Assembly: GCA_023954815.1 (NCBI GenBank)
Contig: JAGSHB010000036.1
Span: forward strand, 1-39,729
DNA: 39,729 nt
Reading direction: 5' to 3'
DNA from: Myxococcales bacterium
GTDB lineage: Bacteria; Myxococcota_A; UBA9042
Shown here: piece after piece, positions 1 to 8,079 of the stretch
How the letters are laid out: each line of letters begins with the position of its first letter
Numbering within the stretch: the stretch's first letter is position 1
Notes under the pieces: model-generated
Database searches by the model: none
What the model saw: the letters and a program-made list of their open reading frames with translations, nothing else
Told to the model about the DNA's origin: nothing
Translations under genes and position numbers: made by a program

Positions 1-746
1 ATCCAAAGGCCCGATCCACCTGACTGTTTGTGGGTCTTTTGGGCGATGATTTCGGCTGCTTGAGGGCCCATGGCTAGGGTCATATGAAAGGGCCCAGCGC
101 CCGTGGACAGTTTGTAGCGCCAGACCCGCGCGGTGAGCGTGTCGCCCGCTGAGATGGCGTGCAAAGACGGTTGGGTCGCCGTTGCGTAGTTACACTTGTC
201 GGTTTCGATCTCATACCACGGCTCAGCGTCGATAATGTCCACGCTCGTGTCAGCGTTAGTGCACGGCACTGCTTGCTCGGGTGCGTTTTTCCAGAAGGGG
301 TCTTTGTCACTGCTCGCCAAAGCGAAGAGGCCATGCTTGATGAGCGACACCTTGCTACTTGTATCGGGAAATACAGCGTCCCCAGATGAACTATCGACGG
401 CAGCGCCATCGGTCGAACGGGGGAGCGAGCCATCGCTTTCGGCCGCGTCCGCATCAGCACCGTCTGCATCGGCCAGCGGAATCGCGCTTGTGTCCCCCAC
501 CGTGCTGTCAGCGGCGGCATCGGACGCCATGTGGCTATCGGTGATGTGCGTCTCTGCTGACCCTGCGTCGCCCGTGAACGCTGAGTTCCGACCGCAGCCG
601 GTTGCCGCGTACACCACTGCGGCAGCCATCATGAGCTGATAAACCACGCGCTGGGCGCGACCTGCTGCCCCCAGCAAACTTGAGGCAGGCGCGGGCTGGC
701 GACGATGGGGGAGGTCTATGGTCGGGGCACAACAAGGGCTGGGCAT
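1..746 (-). CDS. Asp-rich lipoprotein, C-terminus cut by window edge
   Basis: Not recognised as a named family. The ATG at 746 was chosen because a GGGAG ribosome binding site lies five bases upstream. The shorter start at 632 has no such site and would leave a signal peptide without positive charge. From 746 the protein has a long N-region with arginines (R15, R16, R30, R33), a hydrophobic stretch (about residues 34-48) and a lipobox-like A-T-G-C ending at C51, so it is probably lipidated and exported. After the cysteine come roughly 80 residues rich in Asp, Ala, Ser and Thr, a flexible acidic spacer. A folded part then begins (about residue 135 on) with Trp, Tyr and two further cysteines. 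The gene is open at position 1, so its C-terminal domain is unseen. The same design recurs at 8080, 25072 and 32123. Function unknown. Confidence 0.7.
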   Translation of the reverse strand, partial: MPSPCCAPTIDLPHRRQPAPASSLLGAAGRAQRVVYQLMMAAAVVYAATGCGRNSAFTGDAGSAETHITDSHMASDAAADSTVGDTSAIPLADADGADADAAESDGSLPRSTDGAAVDSSSGDAVFPDTSSKVSLIKHGLFALASSDKDPFWKNAPEQAVPCTNADTSVDIIDAEPWYEIETDKCNYATATQPSLHAISAGDTLTARVWRYKLSTGAGPFHMTLAMGPQAAEIIAQKTHKQSGGSGLW

Positions 747-785
747 CACGGCTCCCAAATGCGCTGTGAGATGCTGGAGAGTACA

Positions 786-814
786 ATAATATGCGGCGTG
801 CGACGTAGTTCCAT
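786..814 (-). promoter_or_regulatory. Possible promoter for the truncated lipoprotein gene
   Basis: On the minus strand a TATTAT hexamer (791-786, five of six matches to the -10 consensus) stands out in GC-rich sequence. A weak -35 candidate (ATGGAA, 814-809) lies 17 bases upstream. Transcription would begin near 779, giving a leader of about 33 bases that contains the GGGAG ribosome binding site. The -35 match is poor, so this is tentative. Confidence 0.3.
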
Positions 815-1139
815 GACTATTCCTGAGCTGTCTGAAACCGTGCTCGCGTTCATCCGAACGCTGATCAGAGGTGCGCACAGTCGCGACATCCGTTGACTGT
901 CTGGGGTGGCGCCCATGTGGGCTCGGCGCTGGGTCTCCAATCGACCACTCCTGGTAGCATGGGGCGCGACTGTTCTGTGCACGCCCGCGGAGCCCTTGCA
1001 CTCCCAAGGTATGTGGCAGATCCCAGGCTTGCAGGGCCAGCGGAAAAACCCCGACGCTCGCGGCAAACTGGCGTTGCGCTTGGCCTGGTTGGACAGGGAC
1101 CGCGTGACCGCGGTGACTCACAACTGCGGAACGGCTGCC

Positions 1140-1201
1140 ATGGCGAAGTGCATCGTCAACTGGCTCAAACATGGCGAAGTGCATCGTCAACTGGCTCAAA
1201 C
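1140..1201. repeat. Perfect 31-base tandem duplication
   Basis: Positions 1140-1170 and 1171-1201 are identical and abut directly. The unit starts ATGGCGAAGTGC and ends GGCTCAAAC. Its length is not a multiple of three, so any reading frame across it shifts. This is consistent with a recent slippage or recombination duplication in non-coding or decayed sequence. Confidence 0.9.
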
Positions 1202-1300
1202 GCGTTCGCATCCAGCAGGCGCCCAAGTGGACCGCTGCGCAGGTGACTCTCGTCTTCGACTGAGGTCGTGCCGTACATGGCTCGGCAGGCAACGGACGCC

Positions 1301-2524
1301 TCACGCGTCGGCCAGTGCGCGTCGCAGCCTCGCCAGCGCCGCCCACGCGACGAGTACCTTAAAGCGACGGCGATCCAACCCCCGGAAGACTTGGCGCCAG
1401 GACGCAGTTCCGCCGGGGCCGGTGACGGCCATACAGATGGTGCCGACGGGCTTGTCGTCCGTGCCGCCTGAGGGGCCCGCGATACCCGTTGTTGCCACGC
1501 TGAACTCGGCGCCGGTCCGGGCCCGCGCTCCCTCGGCCATGGCGGCTGCAACCTCTTCGCTGACGGCGCCGTGGGTGTCGATGAGCGCGGCTGGCACGCC
1601 GAGGAGGGATGTTTTTGCGGCGTTGCTGTAGCAGACGAGATCTGCGAGTAGATGCTGGCTCATGCCGGCCGCGTCGGTGAGCAAGTCCCCAATCAGCCCG
1701 CCTGTGCAGCTCTCGGCGACCGCGACGGTGGCGTCACGGCGCGCTAGGGCGTTCCGCGTGATGTCGCCGATGGAAGCGCTGGGGTCTTCCGAGAACAAAC
1801 GCCAGCCGAGGCTATCGCGCACTGCGTCGAGCCAGATACCCCAGGCCGGATCAGGGCCGGTGCTGTGCAGGCGAATCTCTGGAAAACGCGGGAGTGAACG
1901 AATCTGGACCTGTTCGTAGCAGGGCAGCGCAGCGATGCGTTCCTGAAGCGCGCTCTCGGTGATGCCAAAGATGCGCAACATGTGCTCGGATCTGGGGGTG
2001 GCTGTCAGTCGGGCTTGTGCCAGCAGCGCCGTGAGGTGAGCGCGCAGCATTCCCTGGAACTCCCGTGGAACACCAGGAAAACAAGCGAATAGTGCCGCTC
2101 CGACGCGCTGTGAGAAGCCAGGTGCGGTGCCGAACTCGTTGGTCAGTACCTCGGCCCCATCGGGAAAGTCTGCCTGGCGTTGATTGGTCTCCGTGAAGGG
2201 CCTACCGCGGGCTGCGAATCGCGATTCAAGCGCTGCCAATACATCAGGGTGGCGGCGCAAGGGCACCCCGACAGCCTCCGCCAAGGCGGCGCGAGACTGG
2301 TCGTCATCGGTTGGCCCAAGCCCGCCTGTGACCAGAACCAACTTGGCGCGGGTAGCGAGCTCATTGACGGCTCGTACCACATCATCGCGGGCATCTGAGA
2401 CGTGCCTCGCCTCCAGCAACTGCACCCCGAGTCGTTCTAGCTCTTTGGCCGCATGGTGGCCATTGGACTCGTGGGTGTTGCCACGCAGTAGCTCGTCACC
2501 GATGGCTAGGAATGCAACGGACAT
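1301..2524 (-). CDS. cinA: CinA-family protein with nicotinamide-nucleotide amidohydrolase domain
   Basis: A 407-residue two-domain CinA protein. The N-terminal MoaB/MogA-like domain (about 1-170) starts MSVAFLAIGDELLRGN and carries the VTGGLGPTDDD signature near residue 70. The C-terminal domain (about 250-407) has the AESCTGG motif with the presumed catalytic Ser and a downstream TGIAGPSGG, typical of the PncC nicotinamide mononucleotide deamidase that recycles NMN to nicotinate mononucleotide. The ATG at 2524 is preceded by GGAGG at ideal spacing and matches where CinA proteins normally start. The frame stays open to 2737, but the extra 71 residues have no family resemblance. The gene is usually linked to recA in other bacteria; no recA is present here. 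It is likely cytosolic. Confidence 0.93.
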   Translation of the reverse strand: MSVAFLAIGDELLRGNTHESNGHHAAKELERLGVQLLEARHVSDARDDVVRAVNELATRAKLVLVTGGLGPTDDDQSRAALAEAVGVPLRRHPDVLAALESRFAARGRPFTETNQRQADFPDGAEVLTNEFGTAPGFSQRVGAALFACFPGVPREFQGMLRAHLTALLAQARLTATPRSEHMLRIFGITESALQERIAALPCYEQVQIRSLPRFPEIRLHSTGPDPAWGIWLDAVRDSLGWRLFSEDPSASIGDITRNALARRDATVAVAESCTGGLIGDLLTDAAGMSQHLLADLVCYSNAAKTSLLGVPAALIDTHGAVSEEVAAAMAEGARARTGAEFSVATTGIAGPSGGTDDKPVGTICMAVTGPGGTASWRQVFRGLDRRRFKVLVAWAALARLRRALADA

Positions 2525-2883
2525 CGACACCTCCACATACAATCGCGCTTGGCCGTCTCCCCGCTGGAAAGGAGTCCAGACGCGCCGCAGTCTTTGCAGT
2601 ACACGCGCCTGAGCGGCTTGCCAAGCGCTGTCCGCTATCAGGAGAGCGCCAAAGCGCTGCCAACAACAGCGAACCCTTCCGCCGACAGCCAGCGTGATCC
2701 TGCTCTCCCTTCGCGTGTAGAACGAGGCCGGTGACACGAGTAAATACCTTGAGTTTTAGTTAGATCAGCGCCATCTTGGCCGCAGTTCTCAGATGCAGTG
2801 AGCGCAGAAGAATGCAGCGCGCAGCAGGGCGGTTCGTTCGTCCTTTGCGCCCGTTTTACGGATGTGGCGCACGGGGGGCCGAC
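2525..2883. other. Divergent intergenic region between cinA and the kinase
   Basis: About 360 bases separate the two divergent starts. No gene is supported; the frames here lack ribosome binding sites and family motifs. A weak plus-strand promoter candidate is GTGACA (2731-2736) and TTTAGT (2755-2760) with an 18-base spacer, in a locally AT-richer patch (2741-2770). No clear minus-strand promoter for cinA was found. Confidence 0.35.
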
Positions 2884-4455
2884 ATGAACGAAGTCGACGC
2901 GCTCAGGGTCGAACTCGCCGCAACGAGGAGGGTGCTCGCCGAGTCGCAGCGCGTGGCACGCCTGGGCAATTGGGTGCTGGATCACGAAACGGGAGAACTC
3001 AGTTGGTCGGCTGAGATCTTTGAGCTATTCGAGTTGGACCCGGACAAGTTTGGCGCGTCCTACGAGGCCTTTCTCCATGCGATCCACCCTGGCGACCGAG
3101 ACAAGGTCAGCGCGGCCTATGCTGAGTCACTGGAAACCCGACAGCCGTACGAAATCACCCATCGGCTGCTGCTACCTGACGACAAGATCCGCTGGGTCAA
3201 CGAGCGCTGCCACACGTTCTTCACGGCCGAAGGGGCGCCGATTCGGTCCCATGGCACCGTGCAAGACGTGACGGCTGCGGTCCTCGCTCATCAAGAACAG
3301 ACCCGCCTGCAAGAGCACTCCGCCCAAACCCAGCGCTTGGAGTCCCTTGGACTGCTCGCGGGCGGGATCGCGCACGACTTCAACAACCTGCTCACGACTG
3401 TTCTCGGCAATTGCTCCGTGATTCGGTCGCAGCGCGACCTCAGTGGCGCGTCTCAACGCAGTCTAGCGGATATCGAGGAGGGTGCGCGCCGAGCAGCGCT
3501 GCTCTGCGCCCAACTGCTCGCCTACGCGGGTAAGGGCCGGTTCGTGTCGCAGGTGGTCGACCTCTCCAATCTGATCAGGAGCATGACTGCGTTGGTCCGT
3601 GTTTCGCTGCCCAGGGCCACGACGCTGAAATTGGACTTGACCGACGGGCTGCCAGGGGTCGAGGGAGACCTCGCCCAGTTGCAGCAGGTCGTTCTGAATT
3701 TGGTGCTCAATGGTGCCGAAGCGCTCGGCGGCGAAGAAGGCACGGTCCACCTGCGCACGGGGATCGTGGACGCCGACCTCCACTACGTACGGGCCAATGC
3801 GTTTGGCAGCGAAATCTCACCGGGAAAGTACGTCTTCCTAGAGGTGACGGATGATGGCTGTGGCATGTCGCAGGAGACCCAGCAGAGCCTATTTGAGCCC
3901 TTCTTCACAACGAAAGCGACGGGGCGTGGTCTCGGGATGAGCGCCGTACAGGGCATCGTGGCGAATCATCACGGGGCGATGCGTGTGTACTCAGAGGAAG
4001 GGCTTGGCTCCACCTTCAAGCTGCTCTTTCCGGCGACATCTCAGGCCGCGGAGGAGGTGGTGGCTGAAACTCCTGTCACCTTCAAAGGCAAAGGGCTGGT
4101 GCTGGTCGTCGACGATGACGATTCTGTGCGCAGAACGGCGCTGCGGTGCTTCTCATTGCTGGGGTTTGACACCTTGGACTGCGAATCTGGTGAGGAGGCG
4201 TTAGCGCTGTACGCCGCTCGATCCACCGAGATTCAGCTGGTGTTCCTCGACATGACCATGCCGGGAATCGGCGGGCGGGAGTGTTTCCGCCGGTTGCGCG
4301 TGTTCGACGCGGACGTACAAGTGATCTTGACCTCCGGATACAATGAGCAGCGCACCATCTCCACCGTCGTAGGCAAGGGGCTCGCCGGTTTTGTGCAGAA
4401 ACCCTACTCCCTGAGCGACCTGGAGCACGCCCTCGAACAGGTTGAGTGGGATTGA
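2884..4455 (+). CDS. Cytosolic PAS hybrid histidine kinase with receiver domain
   Basis: A 523-residue signalling protein with no membrane segment. A short N-terminal helix leads into a PAS/PAC sensor domain (about 20-145). The dimerisation/H-box follows with AHDFNNLL; H164 is the predicted phosphorylated histidine. The ATPase domain shows the N box (NLVLNGAEAL, near 272), G1 (DDGCGMS), the FEPFFTTK F box and a GRGLGMSAV G2 box. A C-terminal receiver domain (about 405-520) begins VLVVDDDD and has the phospho-acceptor D456 in VFLDMTMPG and the conserved Lys in the QKPYS segment. The ATG at 2884 follows a GGGGGG-rich ribosome binding site; the frame extends upstream to 2776 without domain content. 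There is no DNA-binding output domain and no partner response regulator adjacent, so it is an orphan hybrid kinase. Its signal and target are unknown. Confidence 0.92.
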   Translation: MNEVDALRVELAATRRVLAESQRVARLGNWVLDHETGELSWSAEIFELFELDPDKFGASYEAFLHAIHPGDRDKVSAAYAESLETRQPYEITHRLLLPDDKIRWVNERCHTFFTAEGAPIRSHGTVQDVTAAVLAHQEQTRLQEHSAQTQRLESLGLLAGGIAHDFNNLLTTVLGNCSVIRSQRDLSGASQRSLADIEEGARRAALLCAQLLAYAGKGRFVSQVVDLSNLIRSMTALVRVSLPRATTLKLDLTDGLPGVEGDLAQLQQVVLNLVLNGAEALGGEEGTVHLRTGIVDADLHYVRANAFGSEISPGKYVFLEVTDDGCGMSQETQQSLFEPFFTTKATGRGLGMSAVQGIVANHHGAMRVYSEEGLGSTFKLLFPATSQAAEEVVAETPVTFKGKGLVLVVDDDDSVRRTALRCFSLLGFDTLDCESGEEALALYAARSTEIQLVFLDMTMPGIGGRECFRRLRVFDADVQVILTSGYNEQRTISTVVGKGLAGFVQKPYSLSDLEHALEQVEWD

Positions 4456-4793
4456 CTCGAATCGTCGCCTATCCGGTTGATTTGACACATGCATTCGGGA
4501 TTTCGGCGGGGCCGGGGACCCTGATCCCATCAGGAAAACCTATCGGACACGCACGTCACGATGCGCGAGCTAGTCGCGGCCGAAGAGGTCGTGCAGTTGG
4601 CTCAAGACGAAGTCACAGACGCCCGCCAGGAGGCCACATGGCGCGGCCCGCCCACTAATATGCCTTCGACGGCCCTGAATGCCCTGGGCGGGCTCCTAGG
4701 GCCCTAGAACAGCACTTTGGCCTTCAAAAAACAGCGTTTTGAAGGGATTCCCGACCTGCTTCCATGCGCGCGCTGTCGGTGGCGTGGCGCCGC
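4456..4793. other. Convergent intergenic region with a possible small ORF
   Basis: This lies between the kinase and the VF530 gene, which converge. A 48-codon plus-strand frame (4561-4707, starting MRELVAAEEVVQLAQDE) looks protein-like, with an amphipathic helical start, but has no nearby ribosome binding site and could be a gene remnant. The GC-rich stretch 4670-4707 has several overlapping small inverted repeats. The clear stem-loop at 4721-4745 is listed separately. Confidence 0.4.
4721..4745. terminator. Perfect 9-bp stem-loop between convergent genes
   Basis: CCTTCAAAA (4721-4729) pairs exactly with TTTTGAAGG (4737-4745) around a seven-base loop. It sits between the stop of the kinase and the stop of the VF530 gene, where a bidirectional terminator is expected. 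The A and T runs are inside the stem rather than after it, so it is not a classical Rho-independent terminator. Confidence 0.5.
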
Positions 4794-5105
4794 TCACCCG
4801 CCGTGACTTCGATGCCCACTGACGCTCTGGAGATAGAGCCGCTCCACTTTGATGCGTGCCCACTCGGTGCGACGGAGGAACTTCAGGCTGGACTTGATGC
4901 TGGGGTCGTAGGCGAAGCAGCGAACTGGCACGCGGTCAGCGAGGAAGTCCCACCCGTGGCGCTTTACCATATGCTCCAAAATCGCCTTGAGCGTCACCCC
5001 GTGCAGGGGGTTGTTGGGCTGAGTTTGCGGCACCTGAGCAGAACGGGCTCCTGCATCACGGTCTTTGCGCTCGGGCTGGGCGTTGTCGCTGTGGTCCTTG
5101 CCCAT
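4794..5105 (-). CDS. VF530-family (DUF2132) small DNA-binding protein
   Basis: A 103-residue protein. After a charged, probably disordered N-terminus (about 1-30), residues about 32-90 match the VF530/DUF2132 family: NPLHGVTLKAILEHMV, then WDFLADRVPVRCF and DPSIKSSLKFLRRTEWAR. VF530 proteins are small helical proteins annotated as DNA-binding; their cellular role is poorly defined. The ATG at 5105 has GGAGG six bases upstream. It is transcribed away from the AI-2E-type permease, with about 207 bases between the starts. A long plus-strand frame (4764-5312) runs antisense over it and is only an artificial upstream extension of the permease frame. Confidence 0.85.
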   Translation of the reverse strand: MGKDHSDNAQPERKDRDAGARSAQVPQTQPNNPLHGVTLKAILEHMVKRHGWDFLADRVPVRCFAYDPSIKSSLKFLRRTEWARIKVERLYLQSVSGHRSHGG

Positions 5106-5312
5106 GGTGTTCCTCCGGTGCGGCATGCAGGCCGTTTGATACCACAAGTGAGGCCGCAACCGATCGTTGCGCCGTGGGGGGCACCTTCGCTCTATGAGAG
5201 CTGGACCGTGCCATTGATCGATGCCCTGAACTCTGCAAGGCTGCGGCACAATCCGCCCCACAGGCCCATCATCACAACAGCTGCGCGGCGACGAGTCGGC
5301 CGAGTCCATCCC

Positions 5313-6386
5313 ATGAACCAGACCCCACCTCAGCCGCCCCAGACGGAGCCACCCCCGCCGCAAGACGCCAACGCCCGCATCCAGGTGATGAGCATGGTCG
5401 TGCTGGCGACCCTGGCCACAGGTGCCGCGTTGTACTGGCTGCGACCCGTCATGGTGCCTTTTGTGTTGGCGCTGATGCTGACGTACGTGCTGCGCCCGCC
5501 CATGGCTTGGATGATGACGCGGCTGCGTTTTCCCCATTGGCTGGCGGTCATCGCGGCGCTGAGTGTCGGGTTTTTACTGCTCACTGGCGCCGGCATCGTG
5601 GTGGGTCGCTCTGTGAAGACGCTGATGGGCCACGCCGACGCCTACGAGCAGCAGCTGCAGACCGCTGTGCGCCAAGCCGCGGCGTGGCTTCACGGCCAGG
5701 GCATCACCGTCGGCAGTGAGGCATTTGAGCGTCACCTGGCGGCGGCGCCCGTGGGTAGCATCCTGATGCGGCTGGCCAATACTTTGGTGGACTTGCTGTC
5801 CAATACGTTCCTCGTGCTGGTGTTCGCGGTCTATTTGCTACAGGGCGGCGCTGAGGCCGAAGCCGATCCCGACGACACCGGTCTGTGGGACAGAATCGAC
5901 GAGCAAATCAAGCGCTATGTGAACCTCAAAATCGCCCTGAGCGCGGGTACGGGCGCCACGGTTTGGCTGATCCTCACAGTGTTGGGAATCGATCTGGCGA
6001 TGGTCTTTGGGGTGATGGCCTTTGCGCTGAACTTTGTGCCGAACGTCGGCTCTGTCATCGCGACCCTGCTGCCGCTGCCCTTGGTGCTGGTGAGCCCCGA
6101 CATCTCGACAACCGCAGCGGTTCTCGCCATCGCGCTGCCCGGTGCGGTGCAGATGGTGGTGGGCAATGTGCTGGAGCCGAAGCTCGCTGGCGACTCCTTG
6201 GATCTGCACCCCATCACCGTGCTGCTGGCCCTCATCCTGTGGGGGATGTTATGGGGCATGACGGGCATGCTGCTCGCGACGCCGATGACGGCCGTTGCGC
6301 GGCTGCTCTTGGAGCAAAGCGAGTTGATGCATCCGGTCGCCGAGTTGATGGCCGGCCGTGTTTCGCCCGCAAAATCGAATCACTAG
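5313..6386 (+). CDS. AI-2E/PerM-family permease
   Basis: A 357-residue polytopic inner-membrane protein of the AI-2E exporter/PerM family (COG0628). A Pro/Gln-rich cytosolic N-terminus (1-20) is followed by paired hydrophobic segments near residues 30-75, another near 80-110, a soluble helical region (about 115-165), and C-terminal membrane helices. The family-typical stretch with FALNFVPNVGSVIA lies near residue 245 and EPKLAGDSLDLHP near 290. Members are often annotated as autoinducer-2 exporters, but other transport roles are known, so the substrate is not assigned. The ATG at 5313 is chosen because it starts just before the family-homologous part; the ribosome binding site is weak. The stop is 33 bases before rph, suggesting co-transcription. 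Confidence 0.88.
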   Translation: MNQTPPQPPQTEPPPPQDANARIQVMSMVVLATLATGAALYWLRPVMVPFVLALMLTYVLRPPMAWMMTRLRFPHWLAVIAALSVGFLLLTGAGIVVGRSVKTLMGHADAYEQQLQTAVRQAAAWLHGQGITVGSEAFERHLAAAPVGSILMRLANTLVDLLSNTFLVLVFAVYLLQGGAEAEADPDDTGLWDRIDEQIKRYVNLKIALSAGTGATVWLILTVLGIDLAMVFGVMAFALNFVPNVGSVIATLLPLPLVLVSPDISTTAAVLAIALPGAVQMVVGNVLEPKLAGDSLDLHPITVLLALILWGMLWGMTGMLLATPMTAVARLLLEQSELMHPVAELMAGRVSPAKSNH

Positions 6387-6419
6387 CTGGCCAGCCCAGC
6401 CAATTGCCGCGGTGGTCTT

Positions 6420-7136
6420 GTGACGCCGCGGACTTCGGAGTTTCTCATGCGTCCCATCTCCTTTCAGCGTCACTACATCAGCCACCCTGCCGGTTCTTGC
6501 TTGGCGTCTTTTGGCGAGACCAAGGTGATCTGCACAGCATCCATCAGCGAGAGTCTGCCGCGCTGGCTCGTGGGTAAGGGCCGCGGTTGGGTCTCGGCCG
6601 AATACGCGATGCTGCCCGGCAGCACGTCGAGCCGGAAGCGCCGTGACCGCGGCGGCAAGACCGACGGTCGCTCCATCGAGATTCAGCGTCTCATCGGTCG
6701 CAGCCTGCGCGCAGCGGTGAATTTAGAGGCGCTCGGTGAGGTGTCGATCACGGTCGACTGCGACGTGTTGCAGGCCGACGGTGGCACCCGCACCACAGCC
6801 ATCAGCGGCGGCTACGTGGCCCTGGTGGATGCGCTCAACAAGATCGCGGCGGAGCGCGGCGAAGAGCGCGGTGCGGCAGCCTACCTCAACGGCCAGCTGG
6901 CCGCGGTGAGCGTGGGCGTCGTCAAGGGCGAGATCGTTTGTGATTTGGACTACTACCACGACAGCCGCGCCGACGTAGACATGAACGTGGTCATGCGCGA
7001 CGGCGACTTCGTGGAGGTCCAGGGCACCGGTGAGCAGGGCGTCTTCTCGCGGTCGCAGATGGATCAGCTCCTAGACTCGGCGGCCGAAGGTATTGAGCTG
7101 ATTCAAGCCGCACAGGTGGCTGCGCTCGTCGACTAG
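6420..7136 (+). CDS. rph: Ribonuclease PH
   Basis: A 238-residue phosphorolytic 3'-5' exoribonuclease that trims tRNA 3' ends, of normal family length. Diagnostic stretches: FGETKVICTASI near residue 32, the AEYAMLPGST segment near 60, the Arg-rich RKRRDRGGKTDGRSIEIQRL segment, and the DCDVLQADGGTRTTAISG block that includes the phosphate-binding region. A GTG start at 6420 is used because it aligns with the usual N-terminus (the LRP-like LMRPISF). The ribosome binding site is poor, and translational readthrough from the permease 33 bases upstream may help. The N-terminus lacks the usual RxDGR motif (it reads TPRTSEF), a mild deviation. Confidence 0.93.
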   Translation: MTPRTSEFLMRPISFQRHYISHPAGSCLASFGETKVICTASISESLPRWLVGKGRGWVSAEYAMLPGSTSSRKRRDRGGKTDGRSIEIQRLIGRSLRAAVNLEALGEVSITVDCDVLQADGGTRTTAISGGYVALVDALNKIAAERGEERGAAAYLNGQLAAVSVGVVKGEIVCDLDYYHDSRADVDMNVVMRDGDFVEVQGTGEQGVFSRSQMDQLLDSAAEGIELIQAAQVAALVD

Positions 7137-7151
7137 CGGATGACGGGATAG

Positions 7152-7943
7152 CTAGCGCTGCGGAAGCCCCAGCAGATAGAGCTGCCGGGCAGGCCCGAAC
7201 CCACCAACGGTGCCCTTTTCCCAGGTGTAGTCGTCGGCATGCAGGCCCGTGAGCAGCTCATCCATGTCGGACTGAGTGTACGTGCGGGCGTTGCTCACCG
7301 CCCCGTCCCAGGCGACGACGGCCGGGATGATGGGGATGATGTACGTGAAGACTAGCTGCTGCCACGTCATCGGGCGAATCCACGGGGTGAGCAACAGCGT
7401 CATCAAGAAGGTGTTCGGAATCGCGAGCCACCACAGCGCGCGCGGCATGCTGTTGTCGCTGATCTCGAACGCCAGGAACGGCGCCCGATCATCGAAGGCC
7501 CGTTTGACGATGGAGCGCGCGAGGTCGGGCGGCATGTGGTGGAGGCTACACATCATCGTGCGAACGCCTTGCGCGATGTCGCCGGGGTTGGTGGCGTCGA
7601 CGGGAGTGGTGAGGTAGGTGACCCGCTCGTCTGCCTGATCAGCGATGATGTCCGCTTGCTCCACCTGCGGATACAGATCGCTAAACGTCAGCTTTGTGCC
7701 GGCCAATCCAGGCTGCTGCCACAGCTTCTGCATGACATGGAGCATCGGACCACAGCTTCCAGAGCAAAGATCGAAGACCGACTGAGAGGTCGAGCGCGCC
7801 AGTGCGCGTTGCAACAGCGGTGTGATGGCCGCGGGCGTGCGCATGAGCCGATGCAGCGGCACAATGAAACGCGTGACGCGGATCCGCAGCCAGTGAGGAA
7901 ACCAGTCTAAGTCTTCGAACTCGAACAGGTGTATTCGCTTCAC
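7152..7943 (-). CDS. SAM-dependent methyltransferase-like protein
   Basis: A 263-residue protein. It starts with GTG (VKRIHLFEFEDLDWFP) at 7943, preceded by GGGAGG at five-base spacing. The longer frame to 8021 has its only purine-rich run abutting the ATG, so the internal start is preferred. Residues about 70-85 (SVFDLCSGSCGPML) form the glycine-rich motif I of class I methyltransferases, and LTFSDLYP follows as the acidic-loop region. Residues about 175-220 are strongly hydrophobic (two probable membrane helices), so it may act at the membrane. It resembles uncharacterised proteins annotated as class I methyltransferases; the substrate is unknown. It converges on rph with only 15 bases between the stops. 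Confidence 0.72.
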   Translation of the reverse strand: MKRIHLFEFEDLDWFPHWLRIRVTRFIVPLHRLMRTPAAITPLLQRALARSTSQSVFDLCSGSCGPMLHVMQKLWQQPGLAGTKLTFSDLYPQVEQADIIADQADERVTYLTTPVDATNPGDIAQGVRTMMCSLHHMPPDLARSIVKRAFDDRAPFLAFEISDNSMPRALWWLAIPNTFLMTLLLTPWIRPMTWQQLVFTYIIPIIPAVVAWDGAVSNARTYTQSDMDELLTGLHADDYTWEKGTVGGFGPARQLYLLGLPQR

Positions 7944-8079
7944 GATGGCCTCCCGAAGTCTCATTTTCGCGTCGATACCATGCCAGCGCGCGGAGTCATT
8001 GGCGACCTTTGCGGTGGCCATTCCTGGGCGGCGCGACTACTCTGCGCGGCGAGACGGGCCGGATCGGCGGAGGACTGAG

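Larger units (their letters stand above)
747..1300. other. Intergenic region, no supported gene
   Basis: About 550 bases separate the lipoprotein start from the cinA stop. Open frames here either run antisense into cinA or lack a ribosome binding site and recognisable motifs. The region holds the putative promoter at 786-814 and a perfect 31-base tandem duplication at 1140-1201. The second copy opens a 30-codon frame (1171-1263, beginning MAKCIVNWLKR) with no convincing ribosome binding site. It may be a gene remnant. Confidence 0.5.

Noticed and set aside
906-1631. 241-codon plus-strand frame
   Set aside because: Its 3' half is antisense to cinA and its 5' half crosses the 31-base duplication. 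No domain is recognisable.
2525-2737. Upstream extension of cinA
   Set aside because: The GGAGG site and family alignment place the start at 2524. The extra residues have no similarity to CinA.
4764-5312. N-terminal extension of the AI-2E/PerM-type permease frame
   Set aside because: It overlaps the VF530 gene on the opposite strand. The family-homologous sequence begins only after the ATG at 5313.
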